A DNA stretch of 14,991 nt from Acanthaster planci (lineage: Eukaryota > Echinodermata > Asteroidea > Valvatida > Acanthasteridae). The stretch spans positions 48,755-63,745 of the forward strand of contig NW_019091778.1 in NCBI RefSeq assembly GCF_001949145.1, given 5' to 3'. Below the pieces are notes generated by a model, which was not told the origin of the DNA, searched no databases, and saw only the letters and a program-made list of their open reading frames with translations. Both the position numbers and the translations under genes were made by a program. Positions 1 to 8,220 of this stretch are shown one piece after another; positions within the stretch are counted from its first letter, which is position 1, and each line of letters opens with the position of its first letter.

Positions 1-2
1 AT

Positions 3-300
3 GATCATATTGACCGAGCCAGGGCTGCGGTGTCTTATACGGCTTTTGACGATGCTGTTGAATTGGTTTCTAGTTTGGTTCCAGAGCCCTTCTGGCCAAA
101 TCGGCTTTTCGTTTACTCCCTGTTCACCCCGATGACTATGATTTACTGGGTTTTTCGTTAGACAGTTCATTTTATTACGACAAGTGTATGCCTGTGGGTC
201 AATCCATTTCTTGCGCCATGTTGGAACGATTTAGCACCTTTCTCGAATAGTGCACTTGCAAGGTTGCAGCTACTCCACACATTCTGCACTGACTCAGTCG
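3..300 (+). pseudogene. DIRS-like reverse transcriptase fragment, frameshifted
   Basis: Conceptual translation starting at base 3 gives residues such as SYTAFDDAVELVSSL. From about base 89 the reading moves to another frame (codons 89-247), giving LLAKSAFRLLPVHPDDYD, then LLGF, YYDKCMP and SISCAMLERFSTFLE. This order (FDDAV, AKS, PVHPDD, LLGF, YxDKCxP, FSTFLE) is what I know from the fingers and palm of reverse transcriptases of tyrosine-recombinase (DIRS-superfamily) retrotransposons, which copy RNA into DNA. An in-frame TAG at 248-250 sits where a Trp codon (TGG) is expected. A few residues appear to be missing after AKS, where the first catalytic Asp normally lies. The YLDD catalytic box is not intact; the stretch around 276-297 may be its eroded remnant. 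The 5' end runs off the window. This is a dead copy; the family call is from remembered motifs, not a search. Confidence 0.65.
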
Positions 301-312
301 CCCCGCGTACCC

Positions 313-720
313 ATTCAGTTTTGTGCTTGGCAATTTTTCCGTTGGTTTATTTCCCGCCATGGTTTTTTTAATACATCTTCTAGTCCCACATTGCAGCAGC
401 TCGTGCACTTCATTGCATTTTTGTCCGTTAATTGGTACGCTTCAGCTACTGTTGCATCGTATGTCTCAGGGATTGTGTCTTCACTTCGCTTGCAGGGTTC
501 CCATGACATAACTAAACATTTCATTGTGAAACGAATGTTAGATGGTTGCCCCCGCCCGTACGATCGGCGCGATCAATGCTGCCCTATTACGATTGTTTTA
601 CTGCGGCGTATCATTCCTGCTTTGCATTTCCTTTGTTCTAATCAGTATGAAGCCCTACTGTTTCGAGCGGCTTTCCATTTTGCATTTGCAGATGGAGCAT
701 TGCAAAATACCTTGAGACTC
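313..720 (+). pseudogene. DIRS-like tyrosine recombinase N-terminal fragment
   Basis: Codons in the frame starting at 250 read AWQFFRWFISRHGF (about 325-366), QQLVHFIAFLSVNWYA, then SYVSGI (460-477), and later a segment like ALLFRAAFHFAFADGALQ (about 652-708). This resembles the helical core-binding (SAM-like) domain of tyrosine recombinases that DIRS-type elements use for integration, ending where the catalytic domain begins. At the position where the first catalytic Arg is expected (GALR in relatives) the codon is CAA (Gln), consistent with a CGA to CAA CpG transition. Recognisable similarity stops at about 720, so the His, Arg and Tyr catalytic residues are absent. There is no credible start codon; the open frame simply begins after the TAG at 248-250. 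RNase H and the rest of the RT are missing between this piece and the upstream RT piece, so an internal deletion joined them. Confidence 0.6.
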
Positions 721-834
721 CCACAGGTAGGTAACCTGACTGCGTCATTGTGAATTCCTGTTTCAAAGGCTGGGGTGTATATTGTCTGTATCTTTTATTC
801 CTAAACATTTATGCTTAATTCTCATTAACCCTCC
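721..834. other. Unassigned spacer between the DIRS fragment and the BEL element
   Basis: About 110 bases in which I recognise no coding similarity. It contains a splice-donor-like CAG/GTAGGT at about 723-731 and a pyrimidine-rich end, but nothing supports real splicing. The BEL element begins at 835, so bases 830-834 (CCTCC) are the expected target-site duplication. I did not find the same 5-mer in 5748-7000. Confidence 0.35.
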
Positions 835-886
835 TGTCACTGCAGCTGCTTTGCAGTGAGTTTTCTTAAGAAGTTTAATTGCATGT
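835..886 (+). repeat. Truncated 5' LTR (52 bp), exact copy of 5696-5747
   Basis: Starts TGTCACTGCAGC and ends TTTAATTGCATGT. All 52 bases match 5696-5747; the flanking bases differ on both sides (C versus A before, C versus A after). Both copies start exactly at a TG, the canonical first dinucleotide of an LTR. After base 886 the sequence passes directly into gag coding sequence, so the remainder of the LTR and the leader have been deleted in this copy. Confidence 0.75.
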
Positions 887-1233
887 CAAGGCGATGAAGA
901 TCGAGAGGGAACAGAAGCTGGAACAACTACAACTAGAAAAACAACTAGCAGAGACCCGAGCGGTCAGGCAGGTGATTGAAGAGTCCGAGGCCCGGAGTTC
1001 GTTAACATCAGAGTTGACAGATGTGACAGACATCGCTGCCAATAAAAGTGAACACATGCAGAAATTTCTCAACTCGCAACAGGGCGAGCATTCCCCCCCC
1101 TCCGTGTACACCCATCCCCAAAGATGTAAGTGCATCAGTGGACAACATGTCACCCCACTTGGTTTCGTCAGCTGAGCAGGCCGGATGTGATGAACAAGCA
1201 AGTGCACCAGAGTTTCATCACCAGAATGGATGA
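887..1233 (+). pseudogene. BEL gag N-terminal region, coiled coil, frameshifted
   Basis: The first part reads as a charged heptad-like segment (REQKLEQLQLEKQLAETRAV, about 906-965), typical of the coiled coil near the start of BEL/Pao Gag, which builds the cytoplasmic capsid. The frame used from 887 loses sense at a C8 run (1092-1099); a different frame then continues sensibly (PIPKDVSASVDNMSPHLV and onward) to a TGA at 1231-1233. The shift at a homopolymer suggests an indel there. An ATG at 894 is in frame, but since the upstream sequence is LTR residue after a deletion, no true start can be assigned. The segment after the TGA continues in the same frame, so this stop is a nonsense change rather than the end of the protein. 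Confidence 0.6.
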
Positions 1234-1239
1234 GAATGG

Positions 1240-1710
1240 ATGACGATGTCGTCAGTGCTTGAGAAATGCATTTCACAACTGACAGAGTGCAGTAGACAGC
1301 AGCACGATGTAAACCAACGCCTAGTTGCATCTAGCCAGCTACCAAAGATAACCATACCAGTTTTCTCTGGTGATCCCCTTCAGTTCCCGATGTGGGAAAA
1401 CTCTTTCAAGGCACTGGTTGACATGAAACCACTTGATGTGGACACAAAGATGAATGATCTCAACCAGTACATGAGCGGTAAACCAAAACACCTGATTGGG
1501 CATTATATGCTCATTGGAACGGAAGATGCGTACATTCAGGCCAGGAGTGTACTGAAGGAGAGGTATGGTAACAGCAGTGTTGTCAGCACAGCTTTCACAA
1601 GCAAACTGCGACAATGGTCGAGAATATCCCCAAGAGATGCAGCAGGCCTGCGTGAATTCTCCGACTTTCTGGGGAAGTTGAGGCTGCAAGATCAACCACT
1701 ACGAGCCTAG
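1240..1710 (+). pseudogene. BEL gag middle region, DUF1759-like
   Basis: Open for 156 codons, with PKITIPVFSGDPLQFPMWEN (1342-1401), then a helical segment including GHYMLIGTEDAY (about 1498-1533) and LREFSDFLGKLR (1651-1686). This matches my knowledge of DUF1759, the Gag-like domain found in almost all BEL/Pao polyproteins. It ends at TAG 1708-1710, but sense continues in another frame from about 1690 onward (GMLDYANENAHL), so a frameshift occurred at about 1690-1708. The ATG at 1240 is only the first Met after the TGA at 1231-1233, in the same frame, and is not a native start. Confidence 0.8.
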
Positions 1711-2711
1711 GTATGCTTGACTATGCAAATGAGAATGCACATTTGGTTTAAAAACTACCCTTCAATCTCGAGACCAAGTGGAGAGGCGAGATTGAACATT
1801 GGAGACAAATCCATGGGCAAGGTGCATTTCCCCCCTTCACTATGCGCAAAACCTTCTCTGAACGGAAGGACTTTTTCTTCAAGAGAAGAATTTGTACGGG
1901 ATGTGCAGCAAGTTCTGAGCACCAGGTGAAAGATTGCCAGAACAAGAAAACTTGCAGTACTTGTTCTGGTCCTCACCTGACATGTCTCCATCGAGAAGCT
2001 CGCAACCAAGCACAGGCAGCTACACCACCAAGTCAGTCACAAGCTCCAGTTGCAATGCCGAAACAACCCAAACCTGTGGAAGGAACATCCAACTGTTTGA
2101 ATGTTTGTTCTCATCCGGGTCAAGATGGTGAAGGAGAACACTGCATGATAGTTCCTGTGTTGGTGCGTTCAGCGAGCAATCCTAGCAAGGAAACCTTAGA
2201 ATATGCTGTCCTCGATGATCAGTCTAACAACTGCTTTGTCTCAGAAAGTCTGTGCAACAGACTTAACATACAAGGACCTGACACACATTTGCTTCTAACG
2301 ACAATGCAAGAAAGAAACGCCTGTGTCAGGAGCCAGCGCATCACAGGCCTTGAGGTACTGGATGCCAACCGAGAGCACCTCGTTAAACTTCCTGTGTGTT
2401 ATTCACGTGCTGCTGTACCTGCGAAGAAATCCCAAATACCGAAGTCGGACATAGTGAAGCAGTGGAGCCACCTCAAGCATGTTGCTGAGCGGATGATGCC
2501 GTACGACTCCACCCTCGAGATATCCCTGTTTATTGGGAGTAATTGCCCAAGTGTGTTACGCCCAAGAGAAGTTGTTGCAGGAGGAGAGAATGATCCCTAT
2601 GCGCAGAAGTCTCTACTGGGATGGGGAGTCATTGGTCGAGTTTGCAAATCGCCGGTAGATGATGACGTCGGCGTCTGCAACAAAATGATGGCAAGTGAAG
2701 CCTACCCCTAA
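1711..2711 (+). pseudogene. BEL gag C-terminus, zinc knuckles and aspartic protease
   Basis: Frame 1710 onward encodes the end of the Gag-like region, an in-frame TAA at 1749-1751, and WRGEIEHWRQIHGQGAFPPF. A Cys/His-rich stretch follows at 1893-1980, starting CTGC and containing CSTCSGPHLTCLH; zinc knuckles in this position bind RNA. A retropepsin-like domain (DUF1758/A17 type) follows, with LDDQSNNCFV (catalytic Asp codon at 2214-2216), ITGLEVLD, SLFIGSNCPSVLRPREVV (about 2523-2576) and LLGWGVIG (2613-2636). The protease cleaves the polyprotein. The reading frame ends at TAA 2709-2711, but the same frame continues with pol similarity after it, so that stop is a nonsense mutation. Relatives show LDTQS or LDDQS at the active site, so the active-site residues themselves look intact. 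Confidence 0.8.
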
Positions 2712-3133
2712 TTTGTATACGGCACAAAGACCAAAGACATCTTGAACCCAGAGAAGGTGCTTCAGGTTCTAGAGTCAGATTTTTCCCAGACAAGTGTCAA
2801 GGGTAAACCCTTCTCTGCTGAAGATTCACGCTTCATCAGTATCCTGGAAGCTGGCATCAAGAAGCGACTAGATGGGCATTATGAGATGCCCCTTCCTTTG
2901 TCCTCTGATGACATTTCCTTGCCACACAACAGAGTCCTTGCCTTGAAGCGATGGAATCAGTTGAAAGCACAATTCAAGAAAACCCCAAGTTTCTGGAAGA
3001 TTACAGAGCATTTATGAGTGAAGTCATCACTAACTGTGCTGAGAGGGTTCCACCTGAGCGTCTCCAAGTTCAAGATGGCAAGGTGAATTATGTTCCTCAT
3101 ACAGGCGTTTATCATCTCAAGAAGCCTGACACT
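2712..3133 (+). pseudogene. BEL pol: N-terminal remnant of reverse transcriptase
   Basis: Following the TAA, the frame encodes FVYGTKTKDILNPEKVLQVL, an acidic segment and DGHYEMPLPLSSDD, which corresponds to the region that leads into the BEL RT. At the A/C-rich stretch 2976-2986 the frame changes and continues as FLEDYRAFMSEVITNCAERV and PHTGVYHLKKPD (about 3094-3129). In relatives the RT fingers and palm follow directly with the YxDD active site, but here the sequence jumps at about 3130 to the WxxW segment before RNase H. The whole catalytic RT core is therefore missing, an internal deletion that I estimate at more than 1 kb from family architecture. Confidence 0.7.
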
Positions 3134-4062
3134 GTGGGAGAAATGGAGATCGGAATGCTTGGATCTAGAACAACTCCAAATCAAGCGATGCTACAAACCC
3201 GACAATTTTGGCCATGTAAAGCTCATCGAACTTCATCGCTTTTCAGATGCAAGTGAAGTTGGATATGGACAGTGTTCTTACCTACGTTTGGTAAATGAGA
3301 GATGAAGCCCACTGTTCCTTTGTGATGGGAAAAGCACGAGTCACACCGCTGAAGCATGTAACTCTCATGAGGCTTGAGTTAGCTGCCGCCACTGTCTCAA
3401 CGCGGACGAGTGAGTTCCTGCGTGCAGAGCTGTCCTACCAGAAGATACAAGAATATTTCTGGACTGACAGCAAAATTGTTCTTGGTTATGTACCCAACGA
3501 TGCCAGAAGATTTCACGTGTACGTTGCAAACCGGGTCCAGCAGATCCGTGACTCATCCGATCCCAATTCATGGCAGTATGTCGACACCAGTTGCAATCCA
3601 GCAGACGAGGCATCACGTGGACTAATGGTAAAGCAGTTAGTAGAGAAGTCTTGCTGGTTGACTGGACCAGAGTTTTTGCAGATGGATGGGCCTACAGTAA
3701 CCCCCAAAGTGGCAGCACAAAAGTTAGACGAAGCTGACCCTGAAGTCAAGCAAGCTGCAGTGTTGTCCACCTGCACAGAAGCTACCAATGAAAACCAGTT
3801 CCCAGATTACTTTGAGAAGTGCCGACTAGATCGATTCTCCACATGGCATCGAGCCAAGAGAGCCATTGCGAATTGCCTGAGGTACAAAACGAGACTTCGT
3901 CAAGGTAAAGTTGTTAACGGGTATAAAGTCCCAGTAGTTGCGGTGCATCCACCACATGTCAGTGTAGAGGAGATGGAAGAAGCGGAGACAGAAATTCTCA
4001 AGAGTCTTCAGTTACAGCACTTCAAGAGTGAAGTCCAAGCTCTCCAACAGGTGAAACAACGG
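3134..4062 (+). pseudogene. BEL pol: RNase H region and linker
   Basis: Begins with a WxxW segment and RCYKPDNFG, then FSDAS (Asp codon 3246-3248) and GYGQCSYLRLVNE. At about 3290-3300 (GAGAGATGAAGCC) the frame changes and reading continues with AHCSFVMGKARVTPLK, LELAAAT, YFWTDSKIVLGY (Asp codon 3466-3468), RRFHVYVANRVQQIRD and NPADEASRG. These carry the acidic residues of the RNase H fold, which removes the RNA strand during reverse transcription. A less conserved linker follows (FSTWHRAKRAIANCLRYKTR). The open frame reaches TGA at 4087-4089, but sense has already moved to another frame by about 4062 (GEFASRESVRNL). Motifs are well preserved, so the insertion is not extremely old. Confidence 0.8.
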
Positions 4063-4420
4063 GTGAGTTCGCAAGCCGAGAGTCAGTGAGAAATCTGAAC
4101 CAGGCCATTAGGAGATCAAGTTCCCTGTACAGACTGGATCCTTTCCTAGATGAGAAAGGCGTACTCCGAGTTCGAGGACGGATAGACGGAGCCAGTGTGT
4201 CGGTGAAAATGAAACATCCCGCCATATTACCTCGGAAAGACCACATCACAGAGTTAGTGGTGAGACATTACCATGAGAAGGTGCACCACATGGAGAGAGG
4301 TGTAACACACAATGAAATTCGCCAAGGAGGTTACTGGGTCGTCAAGGAAGATCGTCTGCTGTATCCAACTATATATTTCGATGTGTGATCTGCCGCAAGC
4401 TCCTGGGATCATTGCTATGA
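4063..4420 (+). pseudogene. BEL integrase N-terminal zinc-binding domain (H2C2)
   Basis: Encodes SSSLYRLDPFLDEKGVLRVR, HPAILPRKDHITELVVRHYH and EIRQGGYWVVK, the usual HH half of the integrase H2C2 zinc domain, which helps the enzyme multimerise and bind LTR ends. The CxxC half lies in a different frame (TGT 4382-4384, TGC 4391-4393), so a frameshift occurred between about 4345 and 4375. In that second frame a TGA follows at 4418-4420. Zinc ligands are therefore all present as codons but cannot be made as one polypeptide. Confidence 0.75.
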
Positions 4421-5516
4421 CAGAAGATGTCTGATCTACCAGTGGATCGGCTTGAGCCAGCGCCCCCATTTTCGTATTGCGCTGTTGACTACTTTGGTCC
4501 CTTTCTGGTTGAAGAGCGTAGGAGTCAAGTGAAACGTTATGGTGTTGCTAACATGCATGGCATCTAGGGGTGTTCATCTGGAGTCAGCAAATTCCCTGTC
4601 AGCGAGCTCTTTCATCAATGTTCTCAGAAGATTTCAGAGCAGGAGAGGACCGGTACGCCAACTGCGCTCCGACCAGGGTACAACATTTGTTGGTGCACGG
4701 AGTGGGCTGAGAGAAGTGCTAGCCGAGATGGAGCAGGACAGAGTTCACCAGTATTTGTTAGAGAACAACTGTGACTGGATTCCATTCAAGCAGAATACAC
4801 CACATGCCAGCCACATGGGAGAGACAAATTGGCACGGTGCGCCGAACATTAGAGGGTCTTCTTCTCAGTACCGCAACACAATCCAATTGGATGATGAAAG
4901 TTTCAGAACCTTCATGACTGAGGTAGAAGGCATCATCAATTCACAACCTCTCACAACAGATTATCTCTGCTCAGCAGATGCACCAGAGCCATTGACACCA
5001 AGTCATCTGTTGACTATGAAACCCAAGGTGGTTCTGCCTCCGCCTGGAAAGTTCCAGAAGGAAGACATCTATGCCCACAAATGGTGGAGACGTGTCCAGT
5101 ACTTGACCAATGAGTTTTGGGTGAGATGGAGGAAGGAGTTTCTGCATCAACTTCAAGAACGTAAGAAGTGGGTGCACCCAGAAAGAGATCTACAGGTGGG
5201 TGATGTCGTAATCTCGAAGGAAGGTGAACAGACCAGAAACCAGTGGCCATTTGGACGCGTAATGGAGACCCATCCGAGCAACGACCGAAGAGTCAGGTCA
5301 TTTTTTTTTCAAGCAGAAGACGGCATACGAGATAACCTTGGAAGACGTCAATACTCTCCATCACTCCTTGATAGGCCAGTGCACAAGCTTGTCCTGTTGG
5401 TGCCAGCTACAGAGACGCAGATTGAAACTCAAGAGACCAGGGAAGTCCCCACCGAAGAGCCAAAACTAGAGACCCTACCAGAAAAGACCACTACAGATGA
5501 CAAACTGTTTACATAA
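4421..5516 (+). pseudogene. BEL integrase catalytic core and DUF5641
   Basis: The catalytic core starts in one frame (AVDYFGPF, first catalytic Asp codon 4487-4489) and changes frame at about 4541-4548. It continues in a 325-codon open frame with MASRGVHLESANSLSASSF, RRGPVRQLRSDQGTTFVG (second Asp 4671-4673) and ENNCDWI. Between 4818 and about 4890 the best-matching frame is a third one; in it the catalytic Glu codon is GAG 4819-4821. The main frame resumes at LDDES. A DUF5641 tail follows (WWRRVQYLTNEFWVRWRKEF, then DLQVGDVVI, about 5077-5220) and ends near VHKLVLLV; the last 40 or so residues are Thr/Glu-rich, stop TAA 5514-5516. Bases 5301-5333 are adapter sequence, not integrase. The enzyme would insert cDNA into chromosomes; this copy cannot. 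Confidence 0.85.
5301..5333 (+). other. Illumina P7 adapter with poly-T spacer (artefact)
   Basis: Bases 5310-5333 match the 24-nt Illumina P7 sequence as I know it, beginning CAAGCAGAAG and ending CATACGAGAT. The nine T residues at 5301-5309 match the T-spacer with which P7 oligos are grafted to flow cells (from general knowledge). Translated in the pol frame it gives FFFQAEDGIRD, which has no counterpart in BEL proteins. The block is 33 bases long, so it does not change the surrounding frame. No index-plus-read-primer sequence follows; element sequence resumes at about 5334. Confidence 0.95.
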
Positions 5517-5695
5517 TGGAACTTTTATTTTAACCTTTCTGTTACTCATTAGTAGGTAGATTTCCATTTAAAGAGCCAACTACAGCCTATCAGAGGAAAA
5601 GTCTGTGCAAGATGTTCACAAGGGAAGACAAGTGCACATCTTTCGACGGTGCAGGCTAGATTAGTTTAAATAGCTTTACGTATTTAGAGGAGCCA
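5517..5695 (+). other. BEL 3' untranslated region with purine tract
   Basis: No further coding similarity after the pol stop. A short purine run AGAGGAG (5686-5692) lies three bases before the LTR copy at 5696. This is the expected place for the polypurine tract that primes plus-strand DNA synthesis, although it is short and separated from the LTR by CCA. Confidence 0.5.
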
Positions 5696-6462
5696 TGTCA
5701 CTGCAGCTGCTTTGCAGTGAGTTTTCTTAAGAAGTTTAATTGCATGTAGATTTAGGATTTATAATAATAACAACACTACAGCATAATGTGTTTTTGCATT
5801 TGTAAAAGAGCCCACAAGTACTTTCCCTTTTTAGAGCAGTGAAAGAGACTACCTTTGTTTTTTATTGCGCAACCTTGTACACGGGACCATCTGTGGCAAC
5901 TGTGTGCAGCTCCTGTGGTTACTCTATGCCAGTGTGCTTTCAACCATGCATTGTGGTTACAAGTTTGTCAGTATGCCACATCACACACTAGTTCCTTTGT
6001 TTTAACCTCATGTGTTGCTTTTAGCGAGTGCGCTTTGTAAATTGTCATACATCATTTGTAATATCCAGTGATTTTCTTGAAGTTATTCAACTCTGATTGT
6101 TCCCAAGAGAGCCCAATTTGGTAAGCTAGTATTTCCTTCTTATTTTCTGATAGCCTGTATTTGTTCTTTGAAGCTAAAGTGACATTTTGAGGTCAGTTTT
6201 AGGCATGCCTGTGTCATGTTTATAATCTTTGAGAATTCTTACTGTTTCTATTCAAACCACATGAGGATATACATGTACATGTACTTTCACTTAGTTCTGG
6301 GTTTTCTCTGTATTTTACAGATTGTTATCTCAAACTCCAATCAACTCAATTTACCATTGATCATCTCAACCATCCTGGTGAACCTAGTCAGCTGAACTTT
6401 GTGAATACCAACAAGTTGGGTTAATAAAGAACTGGATCTCAGAAGTCTGAGTCAAGTGTACA
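5696..6462 (+). repeat. 3' LTR of the BEL element (right end uncertain)
   Basis: The left boundary is supported by the exact 52-bp match to 835-886, both beginning at TGT. The right end is inferred: an AATAAA at 6423-6428 would serve as polyadenylation signal, and TGTACA ends at 6462, giving a CA terminus. The presumed LTR would be 767 bases. There is no other LTR copy to confirm it and no target-site duplication was found. It contains no coding sequence I recognise, and one doubled TACATGTA (6270-6283). Confidence 0.5.
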
Positions 6463-7078
6463 TGTTGTAGGCCTAACGTTAGGGCCTAGTCTTCACAGTT
6501 TGACCACCGAAACGTCTTGGAACTTAAGTTTGTCCTGAGACAGCCACACAGACAAAACAAAGCAGGAATGGCGTGAATGTGTCAATGCAACAATAACAGG
6601 GCAATCAGCCGTTTGATGGGAAGAAAAAAGAAAAGATAATTCCACATACATGTACATGTACATGAAAATGGCCTCTGTTTTTTAGGTGGGCCCTTTTGTT
6701 GCCATTTACAGCTCTGAAGATGTCTGCGGTAGCAATATATAAACCTTCTTTTCACTAACATCAGCCATGTTTAACTTATTGCAATAAGAGGTCCCTGAAA
6801 TTTCACAACATGAACCAAGTACATGTATCATTAGAAACAAAAAAAAGGAAAAATAAAAAACATGAGACCTAAACTTATCCACACTGTAACAAGAACCTTT
6901 TGTGAAAAGTTCTCTTCTTATTGAGGTGGAACTGTACATATTTAACCTGACTGAATTTGTAATAAAGAGAGCACTGCATTATTTCTTCTTACATGTATTA
7001 CCACTATAAAAGTGTTTTTAAGGGTGTTCCTACTGTTTCTAAGAACTGTTAGGCTGTGAACTTTTATTATTTACTGAA
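6463..7078. other. Gene-free AT-rich stretch
   Basis: No protein similarity seen. It holds the 12-bp palindrome CCTAACGTTAGG at 6472-6483 within a near-palindromic context, and TACATGTA copies at 6647, 6653, 6817 and 6990. Short open frames here are rich in stops nearby and look random. Confidence 0.4.
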
Positions 7079-7490
7079 ACTGGAACTAAAAAACCTGACT
7101 CTTTGATTAAAATGAACTTGTATTGAATTTCCGGGCGAGAAACTGAAACTAGAAGACCTGGCTCTTTGATTAAAATGAATTTTTATTGAATGTAAGTGAG
7201 AGAAACGGAAACTAAAATACCTGGCTGTTTGATTAAAATGAATTTTTAATGAATGTCCAGGCAAGAAACTGAAACTAGAAAACCTGGTTCTTTGATTAAA
7301 ATGAATTTTATTGAATGTCAGCGAAACAAACTGAAACTAAAATGCATGGCCCTTTGATTGAAATGAATTTTTATTGAATGTCCAGGCGAGAAACTGAAAT
7401 TATAAAGCCTGGCTCTGATTAAAATGAACTTTTGTTGAATGTAAAACTAAAAAAGCAAGGCTCTGTGGCTATAATGGAACTTAAACAATG
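7079..7490. repeat. 63-bp tandem repeat (minisatellite), about 6 units
   Basis: Units begin at 7079, 7142, 7205, 7268, 7330 and 7393, giving spacings of 63, 63, 63, 62 and 63. Each starts near AAACTGAAACTA and contains CCTGGCTCTTTGATTAAAA followed by TGAATTTTTATTGAATGT. The final unit and a tail (to about 7490) are degenerate. Because 63 is a multiple of three, the minus strand carries a false periodic open frame (7067-7264) with a 21-residue period (HFNQ...FSFS). Unit 4 is one base short, which breaks that frame. Confidence 0.9.
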
Positions 7491-8220
7491 TGGTGAAACA
7501 ATTCTTCCGGTGACGTTCACCAGTGTTTCAGTTAGAAGAGGCAGCTTATCTGAAATGCTTTCAATTCTTTTCTTATGCTTTTTGCAAAAGGGATGTGAAT
7601 GAAAGAAGTTTTCTGACTATTAATAAATACAATGCAAGGTTTGTCCTTACTTCAAATCATTGTGTAAGAGCTGATTGTGCTGGTAAACCTAGTTTTACAC
7701 ATACATGTACACAAAGTATGCACCGGTTTGTACCTTTAGCACATTTTAAAATGTGGAAATTAAGGTTTTGCCATTGAAGTCTTACAACAGGGTGTCTGTA
7801 CATGTATGTGTCTAATTATAGCATTACGAATTTCTCCCATTTAAACGAATCCGAGTTAGACCTCTCTAACTCCGAAAGAAAACATCCATTCTGAAATGAC
7901 AGCTTTCTCCAGTGGATAATTTTTATTACCCCCTTGTGGTGATAAACCAGTAGTCCTACCCTTTCGACCTCTGCTAAAGGTACCAGTCCTTGGAACAAAG
8001 TAAATGTCAGATTTATGTCATTCTTTGCTGGTTGTGGTCATTCATTGCTGGATTGATCACCAGCTTTGTGCTGCATAGTGATATGAAAATCAGAAAATAT
8101 GAAATTCTAAGACAGCATATGCTTTCCTGTAAAATGTAACTTAGTGATGCCTGTTCTCTGCCAACTATACTGTATGACTGGTGCCCAAGAAATGTTGAGA
8201 ACTTACAATTATACCAAGAA
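7491..8220. other. Gene-free stretch with a small hairpin
   Basis: No gene recognised. An 84-codon open frame at 7523-7777 shows no familiar motif. A hairpin is visible at 7853-7872 (GAGTTAGA, loop CCTC, TCTAACTC). TACATGTA occurs at about 7703 and 7798. Confidence 0.35.

Larger units (their letters stand above)
835..6462 (+). mobile_element. Degenerate BEL/Pao-type LTR retrotransposon
   Basis: Domain order along the + strand is gag (coiled coil, DUF1759, zinc knuckles), aspartic protease, RT N-terminal remnant, RNase H, integrase (H2C2, rve core) and DUF5641, which is the BEL/Pao order. The 52 bases at 835-886 recur exactly at 5696-5747, starting with TGT in both cases. A short purine run precedes the second copy. 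I interpret these as a truncated 5' LTR and the start of the 3' LTR. The primer-binding site, most of the 5' LTR and the 5' part of gag are missing, and the RT core is deleted. At least six frame changes and several stops make it non-autonomous. The right edge (6462, a TGTACA after an AATAAA) is a guess because no target-site duplication was found. Confidence 0.8.

Noticed and set aside
199-524. Minus-strand open frames opposite the recombinase fragment
   Set aside because: Shadows of the plus-strand DIRS-like coding sequence; no motifs of their own.
726-845. Possible intron with a CAG/GTAGGT donor and a pyrimidine-rich tract before CTGCAG
   Set aside because: The proposed acceptor lies inside the 52-bp LTR repeat, which also occurs at 5696, and both sides are dead transposon sequence.
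7067-7264. Minus-strand repeat protein with a 21-residue period
   Set aside because: Explained by the 63-bp tandem repeat; one unit is 62 bases, which breaks the frame, and no start context or neighbouring coding sequence supports it.
7079-7490. CRISPR array
   Set aside because: Units are contiguous and diverged throughout without unique spacers, and the DNA is eukaryotic.
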